Positions 43,438 to 51,863 of a stretch of DNA of 64,000 nucleotides are shown here, piece after piece. The DNA comes from an uncultured Bradyrhizobium sp. (lineage in GTDB: Bacteria; Pseudomonadota; Alphaproteobacteria; Rhizobiales; Xanthobacteraceae): NCBI RefSeq assembly GCF_936928535.1, contig NZ_CAKZHY010000059.1, positions 16,745 to 80,744 of the forward strand, read 5' to 3'. The position numbers and the translations under genes were made by a program. Positions within the stretch are counted from its first letter, which is position 1, and every line of letters starts with the position of its first letter. The notes beneath the pieces were generated by a model. It did no database searches, was not told the DNA's origin, and saw only the letters and a list, made by a program, of their open reading frames with translations.

Positions 43438-44474
43438 GCGGTCACCCTCTCGACTGCCGCAAGCATACCTGTCTTCGGATGGCAGTTCAGATATTCGAAG
43501 AACTGCTCATCGGCTGCGGCCACGGTGACCTCGTGATAGAGCCGCAGCTTCGCTGACGGCCCCAGCGTCGAGAGATATTTCATCGCCGCACCGAAGATCT
43601 TCACGTGGGTCGGATGCGATTCCGCCCAGCGCTCCAGTGCAGCGAGACTTTTCCACCAGCTCTGGCCATAGGATTTTTCACTCGCCTTGCCGTCGGCCGA
43701 GAGCACCTGCATGTAACGGTTGGCGTAGCAACCGATCCCGAGCCCGTCGTCGCGCAGGAAGTCCATGCCCTCGCGCAGCACCGGTTCGACGTCGTCGAGA
43801 TAGAGCCTTCGCTCCGATGCTTCCGTATCGCTCCAGTCCTGCCCGGAGCGGATCAGGCAGAGATTGTCGTGCGCCTTCACGCGCAGGCGTGCGCCGTCAC
43901 GGATCAGCTCTGGATTGCCTCCCGGCGACATCGGGTCCGTCTGCGACAGCGGAATGCGGTCGCGCATGCCGCCCCAATAAGCGTGCTCCTGCACCTCCCC
44001 GCTCATGCCGTCGGCGATCGCGGCGACACCTTCGGACCTATCGAGCGAGGAGAACAGCGTCTCGTGCCGTGCCACAGTGGGGCGCAGCACCTCGATGAAG
44101 GTGCCGATGCCGTCGCGCGGCTTTCCGGTCCACGCCTCATGTGCCGGCGCAAACCAGGTGTCGAAGCGTGCGATGTCGTCCCAATAGGCCACCGAGACGA
44201 TGTTGGTGTGACCGGTTTGATCGACGTAGTGTGCGCGGTCCCAATGCATGGGACCACCTGCGCCGGCAAACAGGCTCGCAATTTCTGCAAGCGCTTGCGC
44301 TACACCCGCCGCCATCGCCCCACGATACTGCACGCCGAAATAAGCCATCACCACACGACTTACACCGGGCTTGTAGCGCGCCACAAACGACGGATATGGC
44401 GGCTGGTAATCGTCAGGCACGCGCTTGTGCCGCGTGCGCTGGGTTTCGAGATGTGCGGGAATCGCGGATTCCAT
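43434..44474 (-). CDS. oxd: Aldoxime dehydratase (phenylacetaldoxime dehydratase family)
   Basis: A 346-residue haem enzyme that removes water from aldoximes (R-CH=N-OH) to give nitriles. The family is recognised by PYPSFVARYKPGV, the YWDDIARFDTWF region, YWGGMRDRIPLS (with the conserved Arg171) and RLYHEVTV (His314 as candidate distal catalytic residue). The haem iron ligand is probably His290 in ESHPTHVKIFG; this assignment is by spacing to His314 and is tentative. No signal peptide, so cytoplasmic. A nitrilase gene lies 27 bases upstream on the same strand and an AraC regulator diverges from it, the classical aldoxime-nitrile gene order. Confidence 0.88.
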   Translation of the reverse strand: MESAIPAHLETQRTRHKRVPDDYQPPYPSFVARYKPGVSRVVMAYFGVQYRGAMAAGVAQALAEIASLFAGAGGPMHWDRAHYVDQTGHTNIVSVAYWDDIARFDTWFAPAHEAWTGKPRDGIGTFIEVLRPTVARHETLFSSLDRSEGVAAIADGMSGEVQEHAYWGGMRDRIPLSQTDPMSPGGNPELIRDGARLRVKAHDNLCLIRSGQDWSDTEASERRLYLDDVEPVLREGMDFLRDDGLGIGCYANRYMQVLSADGKASEKSYGQSWWKSLAALERWAESHPTHVKIFGAAMKYLSTLGPSAKLRLYHEVTVAAADEQFFEYLNCHPKTGMLAAVERVTA

Positions 44475-44501
44475 GATCGTACCCTCCCTCGATCGCAGCG
44501 A

Positions 44502-45518
44502 TCAGCTCGCTGCCGCGCCGATATCCGCCGACTCGATGGTGTCGACCGGCAGCGCGAACTGCTCGACGCGCTTGTACGGCTTCTTGTTGAGCAGTAACCG
44601 CGTGACGTCGGGCCGCGAATAGTGCCCGGCGGGATCGGCGGCGTTCTTGGCAACGCCGATGGCACCGAGATCGATCTCGGCGATCAAGAGCCCCTCCTGG
44701 TCCGGCGCGAGCTTGTCGCCGATCTGGCTGCCGTCAGGCCCGTAGATCGCGGCAAAGCCACCGCCCACATGCAGCAGCGCATTCTTGTCCGGCCGGTCGC
44801 AGAGCTCGTCGATCATCGCCTGCGACACCGTCGCGCACGGCGCGAGCACGAAGCAGGAGCCCTCCACCGCATAGACGCGCGAGGCAGCATTGTTGACCTC
44901 GGCCCCCAGCGCCGGCGCGAAGGGATCGTACAGAGAGAAGCTCGGCCAGGCCGCGACGTGCACCTGCTCGTTCTGGGCGTACATCGCGTATTTCGACAGC
45001 GGCTGAAGATGCTCCCAGCAGCACAGCGCGCCGATGCGGCCGATGTCCGGGCGCGCATGGACCGCAAGGTCGCTGCCGTCGCCCTCGCCATAGACGGTGC
45101 GCTCGGCATGGGTCGGCCGCAATTTGCGGCGCTTTGCGATGGTCTCGCCGTCGGGTCCAATCAGCCACTGCGCGAGATAGAGGCTGCCGCCGTCGCGCTC
45201 GGACAGTCCGATCACTGCGGTGAGCTTGGCTTTGCGCACGGCATCGCGGAGCCGCTCGGCCTGCGGACTGTCGTAGGACAGTGAGTTGTCGAAATAGCGC
45301 TGCACGAAGCCGCGGCCGATCGCCCAGGCCGGCGAGTCCAGCCAGATATGCCAGGGATAGCCGGGGATGAACGCCTCCGGAAACGCGATCAGCCTGGCGC
45401 CCTTTTCGGCGGCCTCCCTGATCAGCGCGACCGACTTGTCGATCGAGGCGTCGAGGTCGAGCCAGGCGGGTGCCGCCTGCACCACCGCGACCTTGTATTT
45501 CGGATGCTCGATGCCCAT
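44502..45518 (-). CDS. Nitrilase
   Basis: A 338-residue carbon-nitrogen hydrolase with the nitrilase triad Glu48 (FPEAFIPGYP), Lys132 (RRKLRPTHAER) and Cys167 (ALCCWEHLQPL). The PGYPWHIW and CWEH contexts are those of true nitrilases, which convert a nitrile directly to the carboxylic acid and ammonia. It most likely uses the nitrile made by the adjacent aldoxime dehydratase. ATG at 45518 has a GGGAGAC ribosome binding site; the frame is open to 45551 but without support. Confidence 0.93.
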   Translation of the reverse strand: MGIEHPKYKVAVVQAAPAWLDLDASIDKSVALIREAAEKGARLIAFPEAFIPGYPWHIWLDSPAWAIGRGFVQRYFDNSLSYDSPQAERLRDAVRKAKLTAVIGLSERDGGSLYLAQWLIGPDGETIAKRRKLRPTHAERTVYGEGDGSDLAVHARPDIGRIGALCCWEHLQPLSKYAMYAQNEQVHVAAWPSFSLYDPFAPALGAEVNNAASRVYAVEGSCFVLAPCATVSQAMIDELCDRPDKNALLHVGGGFAAIYGPDGSQIGDKLAPDQEGLLIAEIDLGAIGVAKNAADPAGHYSRPDVTRLLLNKKPYKRVEQFALPVDTIESADIGAAAS

Positions 45519-45727
45519 TGCCGTCTCCCTTGCCGGTTGATCCAAAACCACGTCCGTTGCAGTCTATTGGACCAAGCCGGGCGGCCGCGCGCTCGACCAC
45601 GGCGGAACAAAAACTCGACTGCAAAAACCTGGCTGGAAGGGATCGCGCCCCGGTACGGAACTTGCCTGCGGTCAGGCCGGATCTGCGCCACCATGCGGTT
45701 TGCCAGGAGTGAAAGGGAGGCCTGACG

Positions 45728-46684
45728 ATGACGATCCAGTTCACGACAGACGGCAGCCCTGGCTACCGGCGGCTTGCCCTCTGGCAGGACATCGTCTGCG
45801 ACGTCTTCGTCGGGCTCGACTGCAAGTCCGACCTCGGGAGCGCTTTTCATGGCTCGGTCACGCAGGCCCCGCTCGGCAAAGCCGTCTGCTCCGAGGTCTG
45901 CTCCGAGCGCCAGCACGTCTTCCGTACGCCCTCGCGCATCGCGCGTTCGGATCAGGATTATGTTCTCGTTGCGCTCGGCAATCGCGGCGATGGCGGTGTG
46001 GTGCAGGACGGCCGCGAGACCGTGATCCATCCGGGCGAGTTCGCGCTCTACGACACCACGCGTCCCTATGAGCTGAAGTTCAAGGACACGTTCTCCCAAT
46101 CCATCTTCAAGGTGCCACGCGAGATGTTGCAGCGCCGGCTCGGCGGCACCGAGACGCTCACCGCGATCACGTTCGGAGCCGACGCGCCTCTCGAGCGGCT
46201 CGCCTATGATTTTATCTTCCGCCTTTGCCAGAGCGCAGACCGGCTCGCGCCGAGCAGCGCGGCCGCGCTCTCCGAGCAGGCGGTCGACTTGCTCGCCATG
46301 GCACTGAGCGAACGGCTGAGCGGGAGATCGCTGCCGTCCTCGACGCATCGCTCCGCCCTGCTCTACAGGCTCAAGGCGCATATTCGCGCGCGCCTCGCCG
46401 ACCCCGATCTCTCGCTTCCCGAAACCGCCGCTGCGCTCGGAATCTCGCCGCGCTACGTCAACGACCTCCTCGCCGACGAGGACACTTCATTCCAGCGCCA
46501 TGTGCTTGCCGAACGTCTCGCCCAATGCCGGCGCGACCTCGCCTCGCCCCTGCTCGCCCATCGCCACATCAGCGAGATTGCGTTTGCCTGGGGCTTCAAC
46601 GATCTCTCGCATTTCGGCCGCGTCTTCCGCGAACATTTCGGAATGTCACCGCGCGACTTCAGGCAGACCCAGGTACCGCACTGA
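45728..46684 (+). CDS. AraC family regulator of the aldoxime-nitrile cluster
   Basis: A 318-residue regulator with an N-terminal AraC_binding_2-type cupin-like domain (ARSDQDYVLVALGNRG...VIHPGEFALYDTTRPYEL) and a C-terminal double helix-turn-helix (about 220-312; LSLPETAAALGISPRYVNDLL and ISEIAFAWGFNDLSHFGRVFREHFGMSPRDFR). It is the NitR/OxdR type that activates nitrilase or aldoxime dehydratase genes in response to the substrate. It diverges from the nitrilase gene across 209 bases. GGGAGG precedes the ATG. Confidence 0.9.
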   Translation: MTIQFTTDGSPGYRRLALWQDIVCDVFVGLDCKSDLGSAFHGSVTQAPLGKAVCSEVCSERQHVFRTPSRIARSDQDYVLVALGNRGDGGVVQDGRETVIHPGEFALYDTTRPYELKFKDTFSQSIFKVPREMLQRRLGGTETLTAITFGADAPLERLAYDFIFRLCQSADRLAPSSAAALSEQAVDLLAMALSERLSGRSLPSSTHRSALLYRLKAHIRARLADPDLSLPETAAALGISPRYVNDLLADEDTSFQRHVLAERLAQCRRDLASPLLAHRHISEIAFAWGFNDLSHFGRVFREHFGMSPRDFRQTQVPH

Positions 46685-46782
46685 GCCGCACATTGCTAAA
46701 TATCGATACGCAAACTCACGGGATGTTCAGCACCGCGGCGTAAAATTGCCGCCTGTCCACCAAGTTGACCCCGGATCGCCAC

Positions 46783-48174
46783 ATGTCCCTTCTCGTTGGA
46801 ATCAGCCGCAAGCGTTCGCCCCAGCTCATGGGCAATCATGTGTCCCCGGAACAGTCGTCAATTCCGCCGGATCGCGACGAGGCCTTGGCAACGTTCATTG
46901 AGGCCCTCATCGAGGGCAATTTCCTCGCTCCCGGCTACAGCAGTAACGACCGTCTCTCCAGCGCCGTCTCGAGGCTTGCTGCCAAACTGGCCGAGGATGC
47001 CTCGCAAAGGCTGGACGCCATCGTCGATCTCAACGTTCAGAGCAATGAGACGGCGATTTCCGCTGCCCGAATGCTTACGGCTTGTCGGAACGTCGACCAG
47101 AGGACCCAGGCGCTTGCTGCCGCAAGCGAGGAGATGGTGGCTTCGGTTGGCCAGATCAGGGCCAACGCGGAAGATGCAGCTGGCAGTGCAGCCAGAATGA
47201 AATCGAGCGCCGAGCAGGGCATGACGACCGTCCGGCAGGCCTCCAACGCAATGGAGCGCGTCGAAGCGACGGCCAACGAAGCCTCCAACAAGATCGTGGC
47301 GCTGAGCGCCGCCTCCGAGGAGATCGGCGCCATCGTCTCGGCGATCGACGCGATCGCAAAGCAGACCAATCTGCTGGCGCTGAATGCGACGATCGAAGCG
47401 GCGCGGGCTGGCGAAGCCGGGCGTGGCTTTGCCGTGGTCGCTTCCGAGGTCAAGGCGCTTTCGCAGCAGACCGGAAAAGCAACCGAGGACATTCGTGACC
47501 GGATCCAGCGATTGAGAAACGAGGTCGAGCTGATCGTAGCCGCCATGTCGGCCTGCACGTCTGCGGCCGTCGAGAGCAAGAACGTCGTCGCACAGCTGGG
47601 CCAGGAGATGTCATGCGTGGAAAGCCAGACGACCACACTCACGCACGGCATGCATGAGATCGCCAATATCCTCAATCAGCAGACCGATGCGTCTCGCGAG
47701 GTGGCCGAAGGTATCTCCGCGATCGCGCGGATGACCCAAGCCAATGTCGAGCAGATCAAGAGCATATCCTCACAGCTCGACGTCGGCCAGGGTGTCGCCG
47801 GCCGGCAACTCCAGGATCTTGCTAGTCTGTCTTTCGACAACAAGATCCTGCGACTAGCCAAGGCGGATCACGTCATCTGGAAGAAGCGCCTGGCCGATAT
47901 GGCAGTCGGGCGGGCGACGTTGAAGGCCGACGAACTCGCTGATCATCATTCCTGCCGCCTCGGCAAATGGTACTACGGCCAAGACTCCCTGGCGATGCGC
48001 AATCACCGATCCTTTGGGCTGCTCGAAAGGCCGCACGCGGACGTTCACGAACACGGCAAGCGCGCTGCCAAGCTGTTCGCAGACGGTGACCTCTCCGGCG
48101 CTCTCAGTGAGATCTCCAAGGTTGAAGAAGCCTCCGTCGAAGTGCTCAGGCTCCTTGACGATCTGGCACGCTGA
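46783..48174 (+). CDS. Soluble methyl-accepting chemotaxis protein with C-terminal zinc-binding (CZB) domain
   Basis: A 463-residue chemoreceptor without a membrane segment. The signalling hairpin tip is [34 protein letters not shown]; long coiled coils lie on both sides. The C-terminal domain has the CZB pattern: [11 protein letters not shown], then [14 protein letters not shown], then [11 protein letters not shown], giving three His and one Cys ligands for zinc. CZB receptors sense zinc or hypochlorous acid. It is probably cytoplasmic and signals to CheA. ATG at 46783 is preferred to a TTG 18 bases upstream. No chemotaxis operon adjoins it. Confidence 0.9.
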   Translation: MSLLVGISRKRSPQLMGNHVSPEQSSIPPDRDEALATFIEALIEGNFLAPGYSSNDRLSSAVSRLAAKLAEDASQRLDAIVDLNVQSNETAISAARMLTACRNVDQRTQALAAASEEMVASVGQIRANAEDAAGSAARMKSSAEQGMTTVRQASNAMERVEATANEASNKIVALSAASEEIGAIVSAIDAIAKQTNLLALNATIEAARAGEAGRGFAVVASEVKALSQQTGKATEDIRDRIQRLRNEVELIVAAMSACTSAAVESKNVVAQLGQEMSCVESQTTTLTHGMHEIANILNQQTDASREVAEGISAIARMTQANVEQIKSISSQLDVGQGVAGRQLQDLASLSFDNKILRLAKADHVIWKKRLADMAVGRATLKADELADHHSCRLGKWYYGQDSLAMRNHRSFGLLERPHADVHEHGKRAAKLFADGDLSGALSEISKVEEASVEVLRLLDDLAR

Positions 48175-48343
48175 GACCCTGCTTGCGCGCGACGCGGACC
48201 CGGTGGGCACAATGGTGTGACGAGCTTGCAGCTTGCTGAAGCAGAGCGGCCATGTGTGCGTGCGATGGCCCAACACACCTGCCTGCATTATCATTCGCTT
48301 CCAAGGCCGTGCCTATCAAACAGCGGCCGTGAGGAGCAGTTCG

Positions 48344-49369
48344 ATGGAATACCGACGCTTGGGCCGGTCCGGCCTGATGGTGCCCGCTTTGAGCCTTGGC
48401 ACGGGCACGTTCGGCGGCGTCGGCCGCCTCGCGGCCTGGGGGACGACCGACGCGACCGAAGCACGGCGCCTTCTGGACATTTGCCTGGAGGCGGGCGTGT
48501 CGATGTTCGACACCGCCGACGTCTATTCGCTCGGTGAATCCGAGCGCGTCCTCGGAGAGGCCATCAAGGGCCGCCGCGACAAGGTGCTGGTCTCGACCAA
48601 GGCCACTTTCCGCTTCGGCGATGGCCCCAACGACATCGGCTCGTCACGGCAGCATCTGCTCGCGGCCATCGACGGCGCGCTGAGCCGCCTTGGCACCGAC
48701 TATATCGACCTGTTCCAGCTCCATGGTTTTGACGCCATGACGCCGCCGGAGGAGGTGCTCGGCACCCTCGACGTGCTCGTGCGCGCCGGCAAGATCCGCT
48801 ATGTCGGCGTCTCGAATTTCTCGGGCTGGCACCTGATGAAGTCGCTCTCCGTTGCCGACAAGCACGGCTTCCCGCGCTACGTCGCCAACCAGACCTACTA
48901 TTCGCTGGTCGGGCGTGACTACGAGTGGGAGCTGATGCCGCTCGGCCTCGACCAGGGGTTAGGTGCCGTGGTCTGGTCACCGCTCGGATGGGGGCGCCTC
49001 ACCGGAAAAATCCGCCGCGGCCAACCGAAGCCTGAAGTGAGCCGCCTGCCCCAGACTGCCGATTTCGGGCCGCCCGTGCCGGACGAACACGTCTATCGCG
49101 TCGTGGAGGCGATCGACGAGGTCGCCAGGGAAACCGGCAAGAGCGTCTCGCAGATCGCTCTGAACTGGCTGCTGCAGCGCCCGACCGTGTCGACGCTGAT
49201 CATCGGCGCGCGCAACGAAACGCAGCTGCGCGAGAATCTCGGCGCGGTCGGCTGGTCGCTGACCAAGGACCAGGTGGCAAAACTCGATGCCGCGAGCAAG
49301 GTGACGCTGCCCTATCCGTACTGGCACCAGCGCGGGACCTTCTCCGACCGCAATCCGCCGCCGGTGTAA
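48344..49369 (+). CDS. Aldo/keto reductase
   Basis: A 341-residue NADPH-dependent aldo/keto reductase with a TIM-barrel pattern. The catalytic tetrad can be placed as Asp-Tyr in FDTADVYSLGESE, Lys in VSTKATF and His in FQLHGFD. The C-terminal IIGARNETQLRENLGAVGW binds the cofactor. The YajO/YccK-like or YhdN-like group is likely; the substrate is unknown. A GAGGAG ribosome binding site stands before ATG 48344. Confidence 0.92.
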   Translation: MEYRRLGRSGLMVPALSLGTGTFGGVGRLAAWGTTDATEARRLLDICLEAGVSMFDTADVYSLGESERVLGEAIKGRRDKVLVSTKATFRFGDGPNDIGSSRQHLLAAIDGALSRLGTDYIDLFQLHGFDAMTPPEEVLGTLDVLVRAGKIRYVGVSNFSGWHLMKSLSVADKHGFPRYVANQTYYSLVGRDYEWELMPLGLDQGLGAVVWSPLGWGRLTGKIRRGQPKPEVSRLPQTADFGPPVPDEHVYRVVEAIDEVARETGKSVSQIALNWLLQRPTVSTLIIGARNETQLRENLGAVGWSLTKDQVAKLDAASKVTLPYPYWHQRGTFSDRNPPPV

Positions 49370-49473
49370 TCGGCTCCCCGGCGAGGGCCGGCTTGATTTG
49401 AGCTGCGTCAATCCGGCCCGCGCCGATCGTGGCATCGTGCCGCCTTGCGAGGCAGCCGATGCGCCGATTTGCC

Positions 49474-49620
49474 ATGAAAGCCCTGTTCGCAGTCCTCAAT
49501 CTCGACCGCACAGAACGGACGCGGATCGACTGGGATCGCCGCATCCTGATCTTCTCCACGGCCGTGACGATTGGGCTCGTTGCGCTCTACATCTTCGGCA
49601 AGGCGACGTCACGCTGGTAG
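49474..49620 (+). CDS. Possible small membrane protein
   Basis: A 48-residue frame with a basic N-terminal part (ALFAVLNLDRTERTRIDWDRR) and one hydrophobic helix (ILIFSTAVTIGLVALYIFG). Codon use resembles real genes, but no clear ribosome binding site or known family supports it. A longer form starting at 49429 is possible. Confidence 0.4.
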   Translation: MKALFAVLNLDRTERTRIDWDRRILIFSTAVTIGLVALYIFGKATSRW

Positions 49621-49768
49621 GTGCGCGAACAGCCTGCCGATCCATGTCCCCAGCGCCGCCAGACCTGCTTGGGACACAGGAACCGTCCGCGTCCTGCCGG
49701 GTTGCGATGGACAGCGCAATTTCCTAATCGAGGGGACACTCACGGCTCGAATCAAGCACGCTTCCACC

Positions 49769-51190
49769 ATGTCGTCTGTCCCGATCGAGCATGCCGACGG
49801 CCTGCCGCAGCCCCAGCGCAATCAGGCGGTGCTGACGATTGCGCTCGGCATCATCATGGCCGTCGTCGACAGCGCCATCGCCAATGTCGCGCTGCCGACG
49901 ATCGCAACCGACCTGAACGCGAGCCCAGCCTTCTCGATCTGGATCGTCAACGGCTATCAGCTTGCGATCACGATCTCGCTGCTGCCGCTGGCCTCGCTCG
50001 GCGAGATTGTCGGTTACCGCCGCGTCTATCTGGTAGGCCTTGTGCTGTTCACGCTCGCGTCAGCCTTCTGCGCTTTGGCGCATACGCTGCCGCTGCTCAC
50101 GATCGCGCGCATCATCCAGGGGTTCGGCGCGGCCGGCATCATGAGCGTCAACTCGGCGCTGGTCCGCTTCACCTACCCCCGCAGCCTGCTAGGCCGCGGC
50201 ATCGGGATCAACGCGCTCGTCGTCGCTTTCTCCGCCGCGATCGGCCCCACGCTTGCCGCCGGCATCCTTGCGGTCGGCAGCTGGCCCTGGCTATTTGCCA
50301 TCAATGTGCCGCTCGGCGTGGTCACGCTGGTGCTCGGACTGCGCAGCCTGCCGCATACGACGCCGGCGAGCCATTCCTTCGACTGGCAGAGCGCGGGGCT
50401 CTCGGCGATCACCTTCGGCGTCGGCATCGCCGCAATCGACAGCGTCGGCCACGGCGAGGCGACGATCACCTGCCTGATCCAGTTCGCGATTGCGATCGTC
50501 GCCGGCGCGGTGCTCATCTATCGCGAGACGCATATGAAGTCGCCGCTGTTGCCGGTCGATTTGTTGCGCATCCCGGTGTTCGGACTGTCGATCGCGACCT
50601 CGATCGCCTCGTTCTGCGGGCAGATGCTGGCCTTCGTCGCGATCCCCTTCTACCTCCAGAGCCGGTTCGGCTATTCGGCGGTGCATATGGGCCTGTTGAT
50701 CACGCCATGGCCGATCGCCGTGGCGTTCGCGGCTCCCCTCGCCGGCCGGCTGGTCGAGTATTATCCCGCCGGCCTGCTCGGCGGCATCGGGCTGACGCTG
50801 TTTGCCTGTGGCCTTGGCGCGCTCGCCTTCCTGCCTGCAAGCCCGACGCCGCTCGACGTGGTCTGGCGGATGGCGCTGGCCGGCCTCGGCTTCGGCCTGT
50901 TCCAGACGCCCAACAACCGCACCATGATCGCCGCCGCCCCGCGCGAGCGCTCCGGTGGCGCCAGCGGCATGCTGGGCACCGCGCGCCTGCTCGGCCAGAC
51001 CACCGGCGCTGCGCTGGTCGCGCTGTTCCTCGGCCGCTATCCGGTCGAAGGCACCCGGATCGCTCTCCTCGCCGGCGTCGGATTTGCGTTTTGCGGCGCC
51101 ATGCTGAGCATGTTGCGGCTGTCGCCGGCGGGCGCACGGGGCGCCGAACATGTTCGTGTGCAGGACGATCAGCGCCTGCGCGGCGAATAG
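49769..51190 (+). CDS. DHA2 family MFS drug:proton antiporter
   Basis: A 473-residue inner-membrane protein with about fourteen helices, as in the EmrB/QacA (DHA2) group. Signatures are IMAVVDSAIANVALPTIATDL in helix 1, the loop ASLGEIVGYRRVYLVGL (motif A) and the GFGLFQTPNNRTMIAAAP stretch in the C-terminal half. It should export amphipathic drugs or metabolites. Frames upstream are open, but ATG 49769 begins the conserved protein. No membrane-fusion partner is adjacent. Confidence 0.87.
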   Translation: MSSVPIEHADGLPQPQRNQAVLTIALGIIMAVVDSAIANVALPTIATDLNASPAFSIWIVNGYQLAITISLLPLASLGEIVGYRRVYLVGLVLFTLASAFCALAHTLPLLTIARIIQGFGAAGIMSVNSALVRFTYPRSLLGRGIGINALVVAFSAAIGPTLAAGILAVGSWPWLFAINVPLGVVTLVLGLRSLPHTTPASHSFDWQSAGLSAITFGVGIAAIDSVGHGEATITCLIQFAIAIVAGAVLIYRETHMKSPLLPVDLLRIPVFGLSIATSIASFCGQMLAFVAIPFYLQSRFGYSAVHMGLLITPWPIAVAFAAPLAGRLVEYYPAGLLGGIGLTLFACGLGALAFLPASPTPLDVVWRMALAGLGFGLFQTPNNRTMIAAAPRERSGGASGMLGTARLLGQTTGAALVALFLGRYPVEGTRIALLAGVGFAFCGAMLSMLRLSPAGARGAEHVRVQDDQRLRGE

Positions 51191-51319
51191 CGTTCCCCCA
51201 CGTTCAGGTGCCGGCCATTTCCGCGCTCAACCTGTGCGTGGCTTAACCATCGGCACCAATGACGTATTGCCCTCTCGCTCTGGTTGCGCTTGATTGCGGT
51301 CGGGGAATTAGGGGCTTTC

Positions 51320-51781
51320 ATGCGTTCATTTGGAATTGTGGCGCTCAGCGTCATGCTGGGCGGCTGCGCGTCTGTCACGCGCGGCACGACCGAGAACATC
51401 AGCATTTCATCCACGCCGTCGGGCGTTGAAGCCGTCATCAGCGGACTGGAGGTACCGACCACCTGCACGACGCCCTGCGCCGTGGTCGTCAAGCGCAACG
51501 CCGACGTCTCCATCACCTTTCAGAAGGAAGGCTATGAGACGCAGATCGTGCCGCTCAGCCGCGACATCCAGACCGGAGGGGCCGCTGGCTTCGCCGGCAA
51601 TCTCCTGCTTGGCGGCGCCATCGGCATGGGCGTCGATGCAGCAACGGGCGCGGCAACCGATCACAAGCCCAATCCGGTCATCGTGACGATGCAGCCGTCG
51701 GCCCCGCCGCCCCGCGCGCGGCCACCGGCGCCAAGGAAGCCGCGGGCACCGGCGCTGCCTCCGCCTGACACCGGCACTTAA
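51320..51781 (+). CDS. Small lipoprotein with PEGA-like domain
   Basis: A 153-residue exported lipoprotein. The signal peptide ends in a lipobox (VMLGGC), so Cys18 should be lipidated. The middle resembles a PEGA domain (ISISSTPSGVEAVISG...CAVVVKRNADVSITFQKEGYETQIVPLSR), which binds cell-wall or surface structures. Then come a glycine-rich helix (GFAGNLLLGGAIGMGVDAATGA) and a proline-rich tail. AGGGG precedes ATG 51320. Function unknown; probably outer-membrane anchored. Confidence 0.78.
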   Translation: MRSFGIVALSVMLGGCASVTRGTTENISISSTPSGVEAVISGLEVPTTCTTPCAVVVKRNADVSITFQKEGYETQIVPLSRDIQTGGAAGFAGNLLLGGAIGMGVDAATGAATDHKPNPVIVTMQPSAPPPRARPPAPRKPRAPALPPPDTGT

Positions 51782-51817
51782 AATCCGGCGCGTCGTGCAA
51801 ACAAAATCGCGCAAACA

Positions 51818-51845
51818 AAAAGGCCGGCTCTACAGCCGGCCTTTT
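51818..51845. terminator. Bidirectional Rho-independent terminator
   Basis: AAAAGGCCGGCT, a CTAC loop and AGCCGGCCTTTT form a perfect 12-base stem with A/T flanks. It lies between the convergent lipoprotein gene and clpA and should end both transcripts. Confidence 0.9.
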
Positions 51846-51863
51846 CGATTCATGATGTGCCGA

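Noticed and set aside
49621..51246. A 541-codon frame overlapping the DHA2 exporter in another frame
   Set aside because: The exporter frame shows clear membrane helices and family motifs; this one is Arg/Ala/Pro-rich noise.
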